Shown: piece by piece, positions 17,266 to 27,220 of the stretch | Layout of the letters: every line of letters starts with the position of its first letter | Numbering within the stretch: the first letter of the stretch is position 1 | Assembly: GCF_003010955.1 (NCBI RefSeq) | Contig: NZ_PGGO01000004.1 | Span: forward strand, 45,683-109,682 | DNA: 64,000 bases | DNA from: Phyllobacterium brassicacearum | GTDB lineage: Bacteria > Pseudomonadota > Alphaproteobacteria > Rhizobiales > Rhizobiaceae | Reading direction: 5' to 3' | Notes under the pieces: model-generated | Databases searched by the model: none | What the model was told of the DNA's origin: nothing | The model's input: the letters and a program-made list of their open reading frames with translations, nothing else | Program-made: the position numbers and the translations under genes

Positions 17266-17695
17266 CGCCACTACCTGCTAAATCGAATCTCATATGACGC
17301 TGCGGGAGCACAGCGCACCCACCCGAAGAACACCAAACACTTGAAAACCCACCGGGAGGAAGAACGCACCAACCGGATCGTGGTTACAAAACCCTGTAAA
17401 CCACGGCACGACCCTTGAAACGAATCATGCTGTAATTTCAGTGTATTGATGCTGAGTCCGAGCGCCAGCCCCCTTTTTATGGAATGGCGAGAATGGATGT
17501 GGACAGACGCTGCCAAAAAGATTCACGACCTGCCTTTAACTGACTCTAAGACAACGATTTTCGGCAGTTTCCACCTGTTGATAATTCTTAAGATTTATGT
17601 TGGGGAAAATGAAATTTGGCTTCGATAAGCGGACGAATACCCGAGAGAAACTGTCGGCAGGAGTGAGGGTCCCGATCACCGAGCATCCGAAATGC
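17266..17695. other. 430-base intergenic stretch
   Basis: Holds the promoter side of the YbjN gene and the region past the ubiK terminator. Short ORFs of 44 and 60 codons exist on the plus strand but lack coding character. I see no tRNA, repeat or convincing promoter. Confidence 0.4.
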
Positions 17696-17728
17696 AAAAA
17701 CCCACCGACTCGCCACTGCCGATGGGTC
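17696..17728 (-). terminator. Rho-independent terminator after ubiK
   Basis: On the minus strand ACCCATCGGC pairs with GAGTCGGTGGGT through ten positions (two G-U), leaving an 8-base loop, and TTTTT follows. It lies 25 bases after the ubiK stop. Confidence 0.85.
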
Positions 17729-17752
17729 CGCATCATCCGATGACTATTGAGA

Positions 17753-18067
17753 TCATTCCTTCTTGGTGCGACCAGCAGCCGGGCCAGACTTCGCAGGTTT
17801 GCCTGCCTCATCCTTTTGGCCGACAAGCGCCTCCAGGGCCTCGATCCGAGCCAGCAGCGCCGTGTTTTCCGCTCGCGCCCGGATTGCCATTTCCCGCACG
17901 GCTTCAAAATCTTCACGCTGCACAACGTCCATGGTGTTCAGCAATCGTTCTGCCTGGCCGCGGAACGCAGTTTCGACTTCGCGGCGCACTCCCTGCGCTG
18001 CTCCTGCAGCATCGGTCACGAGCTTTGCCAGTTCATCAAGAACGCGATTCGATGATCCGTTGGTCAT
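17753..18067 (-). CDS. ubiK: UbiK/BMFP-family accessory protein
   Basis: 104 residues from ATG 18067, chosen for the GGAGGTATT ribosome binding site; an upstream start would add 14 residues. The central amphipathic region (LDELAKLVTDAAGAAQGV... VVQREDFEAVREMAIRARAEN) and the coiled coil (LLARIEALEAL) define the BMFP/YqiC family, with a Lys/Ala-rich tail ending RTKKE. UbiK assists aerobic ubiquinone assembly with UbiJ in gammaproteobacteria, and the family also shows membrane-fusogenic behaviour. In Rhizobiales the role is inferred. Confidence 0.82.
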   Translation of the reverse strand: MTNGSSNRVLDELAKLVTDAAGAAQGVRREVETAFRGQAERLLNTMDVVQREDFEAVREMAIRARAENTALLARIEALEALVGQKDEAGKPAKSGPAAGRTKKE

Positions 18068-18292
18068 GGCGAATACCTCCTGTGCTGCACCGTGCGCTTC
18101 TTGGCGCACAGAGGACGCAGTAGCACCTTAATTGGCGCAGTTTCACAATCAAATAATCGCCGCACGAGGCGAATGCAAGCAAGTTGGACATTGGACCGGT
18201 CGCGCACAAATGTTACCGGAGACGCAACTTGACGCTCTGCGTGCCCTCGCGCATGGTCCCGCCAACATTCGATCCTAATCTGGAGTGTCTTT

Positions 18293-19144
18293 GTGAGCGA
18301 ATTCCTTCTTCCGACCTTTGCTGCGATCGCGTTTCCGGATATCGATCCCGTTATTTTTTCTATTGGCCCGCTCTCGGTCCATTGGTATGGTTTGGGCTAT
18401 GTTGCCGGTATTCTTTTTGCCTGGTGGTACGCCAAGAAACTGATAAGCAAGCCCCGGCTGTGGGCGAACAATACTCCCCCTATGAAACCTGCTGATCTCG
18501 ACGATTTCGTGCTATGGGCAGCCCTTGGAGTCGTCCTTGGCGGACGCATTGGCTACATTCTGTTTTACGACTTCGCCCGTTATATCGCCCATCCCCTCGA
18601 TATTTTCAAAGTGTGGGAAGGCGGCATGTCATTCCATGGCGGTTTCCTTGGCACCGCCCTGGCCATGATCCTCTTCGCGAGGTCGCATAGGATCAACGTA
18701 TACAGCATGTTTGATACCATCGCAGCGGGTGCGCCGGTCGGCCTTGGTCTTGTCCGGGTGGCCAATTTCATTAACAGCGAGCTTTGGGGACGACCAACCG
18801 ATGTTCCGTGGGGTATGATCTTTCCAACAGGCGGCCCCTTTGTACGCCACCCCAGCCAGCTTTATGAGGCCGCTCTTGAAGGTATCGTTCTTTTCACAGT
18901 CCTGGCGATTCTGATCTTTTTCGGCCGCAAGTTGAAAAGTCCGCGCTTTATCAGTGGAGCCTTTGTCACGCTCTATGGCCTTTCACGAATCTTCGTCGAA
19001 TTTTTCCGCGAACCGGACTCGCAGCTCGGCTATCTTTATGGCGACTGGCTGACAATGGGGATGGTTCTTTCGATTCCCATGGTGCTTTTGGGACTTGGCT
19101 TCGTGATGTCAGCTCGTAACCCTGAGGTCGCCACAGGACGATGA
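18293..19144 (+). CDS. lgt: Prolipoprotein diacylglyceryl transferase
   Basis: 283 residues, GTG start with TGGAG upstream. Lgt attaches diacylglycerol from phosphatidylglycerol to the lipobox cysteine of prolipoproteins in the inner membrane. Seen: a membrane protein of about seven helices, the SFHGGFLGT motif with essential His115, and a Lgt signature at 152-166 written [15 protein letters not shown], where the usual GRxGN reads RVAN, plus HPSQLYEA and [14 protein letters not shown]. Overlaps the next gene by four bases (ATGA). Two lipobox proteins in this window would be substrates. Confidence 0.95.
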   Translation: MSEFLLPTFAAIAFPDIDPVIFSIGPLSVHWYGLGYVAGILFAWWYAKKLISKPRLWANNTPPMKPADLDDFVLWAALGVVLGGRIGYILFYDFARYIAHPLDIFKVWEGGMSFHGGFLGTALAMILFARSHRINVYSMFDTIAAGAPVGLGLVRVANFINSELWGRPTDVPWGMIFPTGGPFVRHPSQLYEAALEGIVLFTVLAILIFFGRKLKSPRFISGAFVTLYGLSRIFVEFFREPDSQLGYLYGDWLTMGMVLSIPMVLLGLGFVMSARNPEVATGR

Positions 19145-20223
19145 ACCTGAAGCAACGCATAATACGCCAGATCGAGACAACAGGCCCTATCAGCGTTGCT
19201 GAGTATATGGCGATGTGCCTCTTCGACCGCGATGCTGGCTATTACACGACGCGCGAACCCTTCGGCAAGGACGGCGATTTCGTCACTGCCCCCGAAGTCA
19301 GCCAGATGTTTGGAGAACTCGTTGGCGTGTGGTGCGTCAACGCATGGCAGGCGCTCGGCGCTCCAGATCGATTCATTCTTTGCGAAATGGGTCCTGGACG
19401 CGGCACGCTCATGAAAGACCTCATCCGTGCGACGAGCAAGCTTGCTCCGGGTTTCATCGCCGCCGCCAAAATCCATATGGTGGAGATCAGCGAGCGGCTG
19501 ACGGAAATTCAACAGACAACGCTTGACGTGCACAGGCATGCGATAGAATGGAACAAGCAGTTTTCTGATATTGGATCTGGCCCACTCGTTTTCGTCGCAA
19601 ATGAACTTTTCGACGCCATCCCAACGCGGCAATATGTGAAGATAAACAACGGCTTTGTCGAACGCATGCTTGCATTCGACACAGAGAAGAACCTTGTTTT
19701 TGTCGGCGGGTCTGGTCCGATCGACCAAACACTGCTCCCGCCAGCCAGCGATATCGCCCCTCAAGGCAGCATCTTCGAAATATCACCTGCTCGCAGCGCT
19801 CTGATGCAGGAGATCGCGGGACGTATCCATGAAAACAGGGGTGCAGCCCTCCTTTTCGACTACGGCCACCTGCAGCAGGGTTTTGGCGATACGCTGCAAG
19901 CATTGAGCAGACATACTTCCGTTGACGTGCTGCACATTCCCGGCTCTGCTGATCTAACAACCCATGTTGACTTCTACAGCCTCGCCCAAGCTGCTCGCGC
20001 AGAAGGCTGCAAGACCAGCGCAACGACGCAGGGCGAATTTCTGGTTGCGATGGGTTTGCTGGATCGCGCCGGAGCACTCGGTCAGGACAAGTCAGGCGCC
20101 ATACAAGATCAGATCCATGCCGATGTGGAACGGCTTGCCGGACCTGATCAGATGGGTACGCTGTTCAAGGCACTCTGTGTGACCGACCCCGCCACCCACA
20201 TCTTTCCCTTCGAAGCGAAATGA
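19141..20223 (+). CDS. MidA/NDUFAF7-family SAM-dependent methyltransferase
   Basis: 360 residues. Seen: [29 protein letters not shown], the SAM site [37 protein letters not shown] and LQALSRH, which together mark the DUF185 family. The mitochondrial member NDUFAF7 dimethylates an arginine of complex I subunit NDUFS2; bacterial members are thought to do the same for the respiratory complex. It overlaps lgt by four bases, so the two are translationally coupled. Confidence 0.88.
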   Translation: MNLKQRIIRQIETTGPISVAEYMAMCLFDRDAGYYTTREPFGKDGDFVTAPEVSQMFGELVGVWCVNAWQALGAPDRFILCEMGPGRGTLMKDLIRATSKLAPGFIAAAKIHMVEISERLTEIQQTTLDVHRHAIEWNKQFSDIGSGPLVFVANELFDAIPTRQYVKINNGFVERMLAFDTEKNLVFVGGSGPIDQTLLPPASDIAPQGSIFEISPARSALMQEIAGRIHENRGAALLFDYGHLQQGFGDTLQALSRHTSVDVLHIPGSADLTTHVDFYSLAQAARAEGCKTSATTQGEFLVAMGLLDRAGALGQDKSGAIQDQIHADVERLAGPDQMGTLFKALCVTDPATHIFPFEAK

Positions 20224-20287
20224 ATTTCAGGCGATTGACTTCAATCGATTGCTCAACCACCATCCGCAGCCTTGAAAGGCATCCGGT

Positions 20288-21079
20288 ATGATCAATTCCA
20301 ACAAACCAGTACCATTGCGTTCCTCCCTGTTGGGTTCCCCCGAAACGAATCAGATCGCACACGGCTTCTTCACGCGCCAAGGCGGCGTATCGAACGGAAT
20401 CTATCGTGGATTGAACGTCGGTAGCGGTTCGAACGACAATCAGGATCATGTCAAGGAGAACCGCCGCCGCGTGGCGGAATCACTTGGCGTACCGCTATCG
20501 CACCTTGTTACCGTTCATCAGGTGCACTCGCCTGATGTGGTCACTGTCACGGCCCCGTTTGTCGGCGGGAGACCTGACGCCGACGCCATGGTAACGGCAA
20601 CACCAGGCATTGTGATTGGTGCCCTATCCGCTGATTGCGGTCCGATTCTGTTTGCTGACAATGAGGCAAAAGTTGTTGGAGCCGCCCATGCCGGATGGAA
20701 AGGTGCCATTGGTGGTGTGCTTGAAAACACAATTGAAGCAATGATAGCCCTTGGTGCACGGCGAGATCGCATCCACGCGGCCCTTGGTCCGACAATCGGT
20801 CCCGACAACTACGAAGTAGGCGGTGAATTTTACGATCAATTCGTCGGCGCCGATCCTGCCTACAAGAGATTCTTCCGCGACTCGGTCAAGGATGGCCACA
20901 AGATGTTCGATTTATGGGCATTCATAATCACACGGCTCAACCAGGCCGGAGTGAATGCCTCATCACTTGAACAATGCACCTATGCCGATGAGGATCAGTT
21001 TTTCTCCTATCGTCGGACGACCCACCGCAAGGAACCGGACTACGGCCGCCAGATCTCGGCGATCACCATCATGGAGTAA
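20288..21079 (+). CDS. pgeF: Purine nucleoside phosphorylase-type peptidoglycan editing factor PgeF
   Basis: 263 residues, YfiH/multicopper laccase-like family. Zinc ligands are in VHQVHSPDV (His), SADCGPILFAD (Cys) and AAHAGWKGA (His). Family members remove wrongly inserted residues from peptidoglycan precursors and have purine nucleoside phosphorylase/adenosine deaminase activity. AAAGG precedes the ATG. Same-strand gene run with lgt; the next gene begins five bases after its stop. Confidence 0.9.
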   Translation: MINSNKPVPLRSSLLGSPETNQIAHGFFTRQGGVSNGIYRGLNVGSGSNDNQDHVKENRRRVAESLGVPLSHLVTVHQVHSPDVVTVTAPFVGGRPDADAMVTATPGIVIGALSADCGPILFADNEAKVVGAAHAGWKGAIGGVLENTIEAMIALGARRDRIHAALGPTIGPDNYEVGGEFYDQFVGADPAYKRFFRDSVKDGHKMFDLWAFIITRLNQAGVNASSLEQCTYADEDQFFSYRRTTHRKEPDYGRQISAITIME

Positions 21080-21083
21080 CAGT

Positions 21084-22235
21084 ATGGCCCTTCATTTCGA
21101 ACCGGAAGAATTTGCCGCGCGCCGCGACCGCCTGCTGATTGTGATGGCCGAACAGAAGCTGGATGCAGTTCTTCTGTTTGCACAGGAGAGCATGTACTGG
21201 CTGACAGGCTACGATACTTTCGGTTTCTGTTTCTTCCAGTGTCTCGTCGTCAAGGCCGATGGCAGCAATGTTCTGATGACTCGCTCCGCCGACCTGCGGC
21301 AAGCGCGTCAGACGTCGAACATCGAGAATATCATCGTCTGGGCCGATCGTGATAACGCCAATCCTGCGGCAGACTTGCGCGAGCTTTTGAACGACCTCGA
21401 TTTGCTTGGCTGTCGTATCGGCATTGAGTACCAGACTCACGGGTTAACCGCTGCCAACGGCCGGAAGCTGGACGAACAACTCACGGCGTTCGGTCAGCTC
21501 GTTGATATTTCTGGCGTCGTTGACAGATTGCGCGTTCTGAAGAGCCCTGCGGAGATCATTTATTGCCGGAAGGCCGCGGAGTTGAGTGACGAAGCGTTCA
21601 GTGCAGGTTTGAAGCTGATCAAGGCGGGTGCCGACGAAGGCGCTGTTCTTGCCGCCATGCAGTCCGCGATCTTTGCTGGCGGCGGCGATTACCCCGCCAA
21701 CGAATTCATCATTGGGTCCGGAGAAGATGCCCTTCTCTGCCGCTACAAGTCTGGCCGTCGCAAGTTGACCAAGAACGATCAATTGACGCTCGAATGGGCG
21801 GGCGTCTATCGACACTATCACGCCCCCATGATGCGCACCGTCTTGACTGGAAAGGCATCGAGACGTCATCAGGAGCTCCACGAGGCAGCACATGAGGCGC
21901 TTCACGAGGTTGAAGCGGCGATGACACCGGCATCTACATTCGGCGATGTGTTCGAAGCTCACTCCAAGGTGATGGAAGCCCATGATTTGACCCGCCACCG
22001 TCTCAATGCGTGCGGATATTCCGTCGGGGCACGTTTTACACCGTCTTGGATGGATATGCCGATGTTTTACGCCGGCAACCCTGAACGGATACAGCCCGAT
22101 ATGACGCTGTTTGCCCATATGATCATCATGGATTCTGACACCGGCACTGCCATGACTTTGGGTCGCACCTACCTCACAACGAACGGCGAAGCAGAGCCGC
22201 TTTCCCGCCAACCTCTTGACTTGATCGTAAAATAA
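21084..22235 (+). CDS. M24-family metallopeptidase, Xaa-Pro dipeptidase/creatinase-like
   Basis: 383 residues from ATG 21084, with GGAG in the final codons of pgeF as ribosome binding site. An N-terminal creatinase-type domain (MYWLTGYDTFGF) leads into the pita-bread fold: HYHAPMMRTVLTG, ACGYSVGARFTPSW. Metal ligands of true aminopeptidase P (two Asp, His, two Glu) are not all obvious; where DxG...D is expected the sequence reads LEWAGVYRHYHAPM. It may therefore be a creatinase-type or altered hydrolase. Cytosolic. Confidence 0.8.
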   Translation: MALHFEPEEFAARRDRLLIVMAEQKLDAVLLFAQESMYWLTGYDTFGFCFFQCLVVKADGSNVLMTRSADLRQARQTSNIENIIVWADRDNANPAADLRELLNDLDLLGCRIGIEYQTHGLTAANGRKLDEQLTAFGQLVDISGVVDRLRVLKSPAEIIYCRKAAELSDEAFSAGLKLIKAGADEGAVLAAMQSAIFAGGGDYPANEFIIGSGEDALLCRYKSGRRKLTKNDQLTLEWAGVYRHYHAPMMRTVLTGKASRRHQELHEAAHEALHEVEAAMTPASTFGDVFEAHSKVMEAHDLTRHRLNACGYSVGARFTPSWMDMPMFYAGNPERIQPDMTLFAHMIIMDSDTGTAMTLGRTYLTTNGEAEPLSRQPLDLIVK

Positions 22236-22296
22236 AACTTTTGTCTGCTTTTCTTAAGCGGGCTAACAGGTGGCTCATGACGGGGTTTGACTGAAG

Positions 22297-22953
22297 ATGA
22301 AGTCGCGTAACTCATTGACATGTGCAGTCGCATTGTTGACGGCGCTGGCGCTATCGGCGTGCAACAGCTCGGAAGCCCCGATGGGCGTCGCCAAATCTGA
22401 TCTACAGAGTAGTCAGGCTGGCACCCCAGCGACTCCCGGCACAGCCACAACCCCTGGAACACCATCCACGGCAACGGGGGCGCCGGCAGTTGCTGCGCCA
22501 GGCAGCCCGACCACGGCTCAGACAGACGGTGGCACCGCGTCCGGAACGAACCAGGCAACTACACCAACCGCACCCGGCACGCCACGCACGGCAAAGTTGC
22601 GGTTCGCACCTATTGTTGGAGCACCCATTGCGGCCGCAACGCCACTGTCGCAGCGGCTGTCCACACTCGCCAAGGAAAAGGGCATCACACTCGGCACGGC
22701 CGCCGATACGGACAACACCCACATCATGAAGGGATACTTTTCCGCCCTGCCCGACGGCAATCAGACAACGATCATTTATGTCTGGGATGTGCTCGATCCC
22801 GCGGGCACACGACTTCATCGTATTCAAGGCCAGGAAAAGGTACCTGGCGGCGGTACAGATCCATGGCGCGCCGTTCCGCCCAAGGTCATGGAAGGGATCG
22901 CAGATAAGGCGATACAAGGCTACTTGGTATGGGTATCAGGCGCCAAGACGTGA
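22297..22953 (+). CDS. Lipoprotein with Thr/Pro/Gly-rich linker, function unknown
   Basis: 218 residues. Signal peptide with lipobox LSAC, lipidated Cys at about 22. Residues 40-98 are a low-complexity linker of Pro, Thr, Ala and Gly that would hold the C-terminal part away from the membrane. The C-terminal 115 residues look folded (LSQRLSTLAKEKGITLG, IMKGYFSALPDGNQTTIIY, GIADKAIQGYLV); I do not recognise the family. Last gene before the long gap to prs; probably a separate unit. Confidence 0.75.
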   Translation: MKSRNSLTCAVALLTALALSACNSSEAPMGVAKSDLQSSQAGTPATPGTATTPGTPSTATGAPAVAAPGSPTTAQTDGGTASGTNQATTPTAPGTPRTAKLRFAPIVGAPIAAATPLSQRLSTLAKEKGITLGTAADTDNTHIMKGYFSALPDGNQTTIIYVWDVLDPAGTRLHRIQGQEKVPGGGTDPWRAVPPKVMEGIADKAIQGYLVWVSGAKT

Positions 22954-23098
22954 CATATTTACGCGTTTTATGCGATATTGCGGTTGAAATGTGCATGAAT
23001 CTTGCTTGCCCGCTTGCAATGTGCGTCAAGGGCAGTAAAAGGCCCGCCATATCCTTTACTTAACTGACGCTCTGAAAAAGACGTGAGGAAAATACGGC

Positions 23099-24031
23099 AT
23101 GAAACTCTTCGCGGGCAATTCCAATCGTGTTCTTGCCGAATCGGTCGCCAAATATCTCAACATCCCGCTCGGAAAGGCCAGTGTTCGGCGATTTGCTGAC
23201 CAGGAGATCTTTGTCGAGATTCAGGAGAATGTCCGCGGCGAAGACGTCTTTGTGATGCAGTCGACGTCATTTCCGGCAAATGATCATTTGATGGAACTGC
23301 TCATCATGATCGATGCGTTCCGCAGGTCTTCAGCAAAACGCATCACGGCCGTCCTTCCCTATTTCGGCTATGCCCGCCAAGACCGCAAACCCGGTCCCCG
23401 CACGCCGATCTCTGCAAAACTCGTCGCCAACCTGATCACGGAAGCCGGTGCAAATCGCGTCCTGACTCTCGACCTGCACGCGGGCCAAATTCAGGGGTTC
23501 TTCGACATCCCTACCGACAACCTTTATGCAGTTCCCGTCATCGCTCGTGATGTCCGTGCGCACTATGGAACGTCGAATGTCATGGTCGTTTCGCCTGACG
23601 TCGGCGGTGTCGTGCGCGCCCGGTCATTGGCAAAGCGAATCGATGCCCAGCTCGCCATCGTCGACAAGCGTCGCGATCGTCCGGGCGAGTCGGAAGTTAT
23701 GAACGTCATCGGTGATGTTCGTGGCAAGGACTGCCTGCTGTTCGACGACATCGTCGATTCCGGCGGCACACTATGCAACGCGGCCGAGGCGCTTCTCGCG
23801 AAGGGCGCTACGAGCGTGACTGCCTATATCACGCACGGGGTTCTCTCCGGTGGTGCTGTCACACGCATCACCAGCTCCAAGCTGAAGGAGCTCGTAATCA
23901 CTGACTCCATCCAGCCGACGCCTGCAATCGAAGCTGCGCACAATATCCGCGTGCTGTCGATTTCCGACCTGATTGGTGAAGCAGTTTCACGCACCGCATC
24001 AGAAGAGTCCGTCTCCAGTCTGTTCGACTAA
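23099..24031 (+). CDS. prs: Ribose-phosphate pyrophosphokinase (PRPP synthetase)
   Basis: 310 residues. Makes PRPP from ribose 5-phosphate and ATP for purines, pyrimidines, His, Trp and NAD. Seen: KLFAGNSN start, [10 protein letters not shown], the flexible loop [35 protein letters not shown], and the PRPP-binding loop [11 protein letters not shown]. Class I, full length. Strong GTGAGGAAAA ribosome binding site. Followed by a hairpin and then rplY. Elsewhere in the window apt and trpE(G) belong to pathways that draw on PRPP. Confidence 0.97.
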   Translation: MKLFAGNSNRVLAESVAKYLNIPLGKASVRRFADQEIFVEIQENVRGEDVFVMQSTSFPANDHLMELLIMIDAFRRSSAKRITAVLPYFGYARQDRKPGPRTPISAKLVANLITEAGANRVLTLDLHAGQIQGFFDIPTDNLYAVPVIARDVRAHYGTSNVMVVSPDVGGVVRARSLAKRIDAQLAIVDKRRDRPGESEVMNVIGDVRGKDCLLFDDIVDSGGTLCNAAEALLAKGATSVTAYITHGVLSGGAVTRITSSKLKELVITDSIQPTPAIEAAHNIRVLSISDLIGEAVSRTASEESVSSLFD

Positions 24032-24150
24032 TAATGTGCGGCCATGTGCCGAGCACTGCCGGTACTTGGTCAAGCAACTTGCACAACAGCAGTCTTTCCG
24101 TTATAGAGCCGCCATCCGCGTAGACACCCTTGGAGGCAACGCGGAATGGG

Positions 24151-24180
24151 GCGGTCGCATTGGGCCGCTTCATGTTTTTT
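24151..24180 (+). terminator. Hairpin with T-run between prs and rplY
   Basis: GCGGTC pairs with GGCCGC (one G-U) around a 6-base loop, followed by TTCATG and six T. It could end the prs transcript or act in the rplY leader. The other bases of the 208-base gap show nothing clear. Confidence 0.45.
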
Positions 24181-24239
24181 GGACAGCCACCCATTGGCAG
24201 CAAAGAACACTCCAGATTTGAACCTCGAAAGGAAATGCC

Positions 24240-24872
24240 ATGAGCGAAGCATACGAGCTCAAGGCCGAGGCGCGCGAACGGGTCGGTAAGGGGTCCGCCC
24301 GGGAAATTCGCCGCAACGGTAAAGTGCCAGCAGTCATCTATGGTGACAAGCAGGCGCCAATCTCGATTACCCTCGATTACAAGACGCTGTACTACAAGAT
24401 TCACGGCGGCGGTTTCAAGACGACGATTGCCAACATCCTCCTGGACGGCAAGTCGATTCAGGTCCTGCCAAAGGACTTCCAGCTTGATCCGATCAGCGAC
24501 AAGCCAGTACACGTCGACTTTCTGCGCGTATCGGCCAAGTCGGTCGTCAACGTGCATGTGCCAATCCATTTCCACAATGAAGACGCATCGCCAGGCATCA
24601 AGCGCGGCGGCGTTCTCAACATCGTTCGTCACGATGTTGAGCTTCATGCGCCAGCAAATGCCATTCCGGATGCGATCGACGTTGATCTGACCGGATTGCA
24701 GATCGGTGACTCGATCCACATTTCCGCCGTTACCCTGCCAAAGGGCGTAACGACGGTCATTCAGGATCGCGATTTCACGATCGCCACCATTGCGGGCCAC
24801 GCTGCTGAAGTCGCAGAAACCACTGAAGCTGTTGCGGAAACCACTGAAACCGAAGAAACAGAAGGCGAGTAA
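24240..24872 (+). CDS. rplY: Ribosomal protein bL25 (Ctc form)
   Basis: 210 residues, the long Ctc form with an N-terminal 5S rRNA-binding domain ([29 protein letters not shown] in parts: [25 protein letters not shown]) and a C-terminal beta domain. It ends in a Glu/Thr-rich acidic tail with repeated AETTE units, typical in alphaproteobacteria. AAAGGAAAT ribosome binding site. The 15 bases to pth point to cotranscription; rplY-pth-ychF is a conserved order in this group. Confidence 0.95.
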   Translation: MSEAYELKAEARERVGKGSAREIRRNGKVPAVIYGDKQAPISITLDYKTLYYKIHGGGFKTTIANILLDGKSIQVLPKDFQLDPISDKPVHVDFLRVSAKSVVNVHVPIHFHNEDASPGIKRGGVLNIVRHDVELHAPANAIPDAIDVDLTGLQIGDSIHISAVTLPKGVTTVIQDRDFTIATIAGHAAEVAETTEAVAETTETEETEGE

Positions 24873-24902
24873 TCGTCTCTCTGACTATTGGGAGCTAGGC
24901 GC

Positions 24903-25619
24903 GTGCTGCTTATCGCAGGTCTTGGCAATCCAGGCTCCCAATATGCTGCAAACCGGCACAATATCGGTTTTATGGCGGCGGATGAGATACACCGCCGCCA
25001 TGATTTTTCTCCCTGGACCAAGAAGTTCCAGGCGCTCGTCGCCGATGGCATGATTGACGGCGAAAAGACTATCCTGATCAAACCTCAGACCTTCATGAAC
25101 CTGTCAGGCCAAGCCGTTGGCGAAGCGATGCGCTTCTACAAACTCGACTTGAGTGACCTTGTCGTCATCTATGACGAACTGGACCTGCCTTCAGGCAAGG
25201 TGCGTGTGAAGACGGGTGGTGGCTCAGGCGGTCATAATGGCATCAAGTCTATTGACGCCCATTGTGGCAAGGACTACCGGCGCGTTCGCCTCGGCATTGG
25301 CCATCCCGGCATCAAGGAAATGGTTTCGAACCACGTACTTGGTAATTTTGCCAAAGCAGATCATGAGTGGTTAGAGCCACTCCTCGAAGCGATTGCAGCC
25401 AATGCCGGGCTGCTCCACAAAAAAGACGATGCCGGTTTTATGAACCGCGTTGCATTGGCTGTTGGCAAGGAAGCACGCGGAACCGCGGAAAAGGTGGTTG
25501 CAAAACCGGCTGCTCAAAGCCATATCCGCCAGGCTCGCATACAAAAGCCAACCGTCGCCGTACCAAAATCCGGCCCCATGGCCGACATGCTGAACAAACT
25601 ATTCGGCAAGAAAGAATAA
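24903..25619 (+). CDS. pth: Peptidyl-tRNA hydrolase
   Basis: 238 residues from GTG 24903, preceded by GGGAG, giving the usual start [15 protein letters not shown] at 24888 would add five residues. Recycles tRNA from peptidyl-tRNA released by stalled ribosomes. Seen: [17 protein letters not shown] (catalytic His in RHNIG), [10 protein letters not shown], the [13 protein letters not shown] segment and [13 protein letters not shown]. About 45 residues longer at the C-terminus than E. coli Pth, with an Ala/Lys-rich tail. Operon with rplY and ychF. Confidence 0.95.
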   Translation: MLLIAGLGNPGSQYAANRHNIGFMAADEIHRRHDFSPWTKKFQALVADGMIDGEKTILIKPQTFMNLSGQAVGEAMRFYKLDLSDLVVIYDELDLPSGKVRVKTGGGSGGHNGIKSIDAHCGKDYRRVRLGIGHPGIKEMVSNHVLGNFAKADHEWLEPLLEAIAANAGLLHKKDDAGFMNRVALAVGKEARGTAEKVVAKPAAQSHIRQARIQKPTVAVPKSGPMADMLNKLFGKKE

Positions 25620-25631
25620 GGATCGCTCATT

Positions 25632-26735
25632 ATGGGTTTCAAATGCGGCATTGTTGGCTTGCCAAATGTTGGTAAATCAACGCTCTTCAACGCGCTGACC
25701 AAGACGGCCGCCGCCCAGGCCGCAAACTACCCCTTCTGCACCATCGAGCCGAACACCGGCGAAGTGGCAGTACCTGATTCCCGTCTGCAGGCGATTGCCA
25801 AAATCGGCAAATCGGCAAACATCGTGCCAACCCGCATCAGCTTTGTCGATATCGCCGGCCTCGTGCGCGGTGCCTCGAAGGGGGAAGGTCTTGGCAATCA
25901 GTTTCTCGCCAATATTCGCGAAGTTGATGCGGTAGTACACGTGCTCCGCTGTTTCGAGGACGACGATATCACCCACGTTGAAGGCCGTATCGATCCTGTC
26001 TCCGACGCCGAAACCGTCGAAACCGAGTTGATGCTATCCGATCTCGAAAGCCTTGAGCGCCGCATTGTACAGTTCCGCAAGCGCGCCAGCAGCAAGGACA
26101 AGGAAGCTCTTACCGTATTGCCCGTTATGGAACAGGCTCTCGCTCTATTGCAGGACGGCAAGCCGGTTCGGTTCATGCTGAACGGCATTGCCGCCGAAGA
26201 TCTTCTGATCCTCCAGAGCCTCAATCTCTTGACGTCCAAACCGGTGCTTTATGTCTGCAATGTTGCCGAGAGCGATGCGGCAACCGGCAATGAATATACC
26301 GAGGAAGTCGAAGAGATGGCGACCAAGCAGGGCGCCGAAACTGTGACCATCTCCGCTGCTATCGAAGCGGAAGTGGCACAGTTGCCGGACGAGGAAGCCA
26401 AGGAATATCTGGAAGCCATGAACCTCGACGAGCCGGGTCTCGACCGGTTGATCCGCGCCGGCTACAAGCTGCTCCACCTGATTACCTATTTCACCGTTGG
26501 TCCTAAGGAAGCTCGCGCCTGGACCGTCGAGCGTGGTTCCAAGGCGCCGCAAGCCGCCGGTGTCATCCACACGGATTTCGAGCGGGGCTTCATCCGCGCT
26601 CAGACGATTGCCTATAGTGACTATGTCACACTTGGCGGCGAAGTACCTGCCAAGGAAGCCGGAAAGGCCCGCGACGAAGGCAAGGAATACGTCGTGCAGG
26701 ATGGCGACATCATGCTTTTCAGATTCAATACGTAA
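25632..26735 (+). CDS. ychF: Redox-regulated ATPase YchF (OLA1 family)
   Basis: 367 residues, standard length. G1 loop GLPNVGKSTLFNALT, PFCTIEPN switch I region, DIAGLVRGASKGEGLGN (G3), and a G4 of NVAE instead of NKxD, the change that gives YchF its ATP preference. A TGS domain ends the protein. Binds ribosomes and takes part in oxidative stress control in other bacteria. AAGGA site 12 bases after the pth stop. Confidence 0.97.
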   Translation: MGFKCGIVGLPNVGKSTLFNALTKTAAAQAANYPFCTIEPNTGEVAVPDSRLQAIAKIGKSANIVPTRISFVDIAGLVRGASKGEGLGNQFLANIREVDAVVHVLRCFEDDDITHVEGRIDPVSDAETVETELMLSDLESLERRIVQFRKRASSKDKEALTVLPVMEQALALLQDGKPVRFMLNGIAAEDLLILQSLNLLTSKPVLYVCNVAESDAATGNEYTEEVEEMATKQGAETVTISAAIEAEVAQLPDEEAKEYLEAMNLDEPGLDRLIRAGYKLLHLITYFTVGPKEARAWTVERGSKAPQAAGVIHTDFERGFIRAQTIAYSDYVTLGGEVPAKEAGKARDEGKEYVVQDGDIMLFRFNT

Positions 26736-26749
26736 CACTCTGGCTGAAC

Positions 26750-27220
26750 ATGAGCTCACACCTTCCCCGCTATGCCTATGAGGACTTTACTGTCGGCAGC
26801 GAGTGGTCGCTGGGGTCCAAACTTGTAACTGCCGAGGAGATCATCGATTTCGCCGGCCAGTTCGATGCACAGCCATTCCATCTTGACGAGGCCGCTGGCA
26901 AATCAAGCATACTCGGCGGTCTCGCGGCGTCGGGTTGGCACACGGTTTCCATGTTCATGCGCATGTTCTGCGATGCTTATTTGCTAGACTCCACATCACA
27001 AGGAGCCCCTGGTGTCGATTACGTCAGATGGAAGCGTCCCGTCCTTGCCGGTGATACCCTGACTGGTAAGACGACTATCCTGGACCAGCGGACGTCGCGG
27101 TCGAAACCATCGCTCGGCTTCATCAAAATGCATCATGACGTCTTCAATCAAGATGGCCTGTTGGTTTGCGAATTGGAGCACACTGCCATGTTTTCGCTAC
27201 GGGAGCCGGTGGAGTCATGA
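26750..27220 (+). CDS. MaoC-family hydratase, first of pair
   Basis: 156 residues, one hot-dog MaoC domain: FAGQFDAQPFHLDEAAGK holds the catalytic Asp and His of the hydratase 2 motif, followed by LAASGWHTVSMFMR and VRWKRPVLAGDTL. Overlaps the next, homologous gene by four bases (ATGA). R-specific enoyl-CoA hydratases can work as two separate half-proteins, so the pair may form one enzyme. Substrate unknown. Confidence 0.85.
   Translation: MSSHLPRYAYEDFTVGSEWSLGSKLVTAEEIIDFAGQFDAQPFHLDEAAGKSSILGGLAASGWHTVSMFMRMFCDAYLLDSTSQGAPGVDYVRWKRPVLAGDTLTGKTTILDQRTSRSKPSLGFIKMHHDVFNQDGLLVCELEHTAMFSLREPVES

Noticed and set aside
17446..17628. A 60-codon plus-strand ORF between the YbjN and ubiK genes
   Set aside because: No ribosome binding site, unlikely composition, and the region fits an intergenic spacer.
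17609..17743. A 44-codon ORF with GGGGAAA before its ATG
   Set aside because: It runs through the ubiK terminator, ends in an Arg-rich string and has no coding character.
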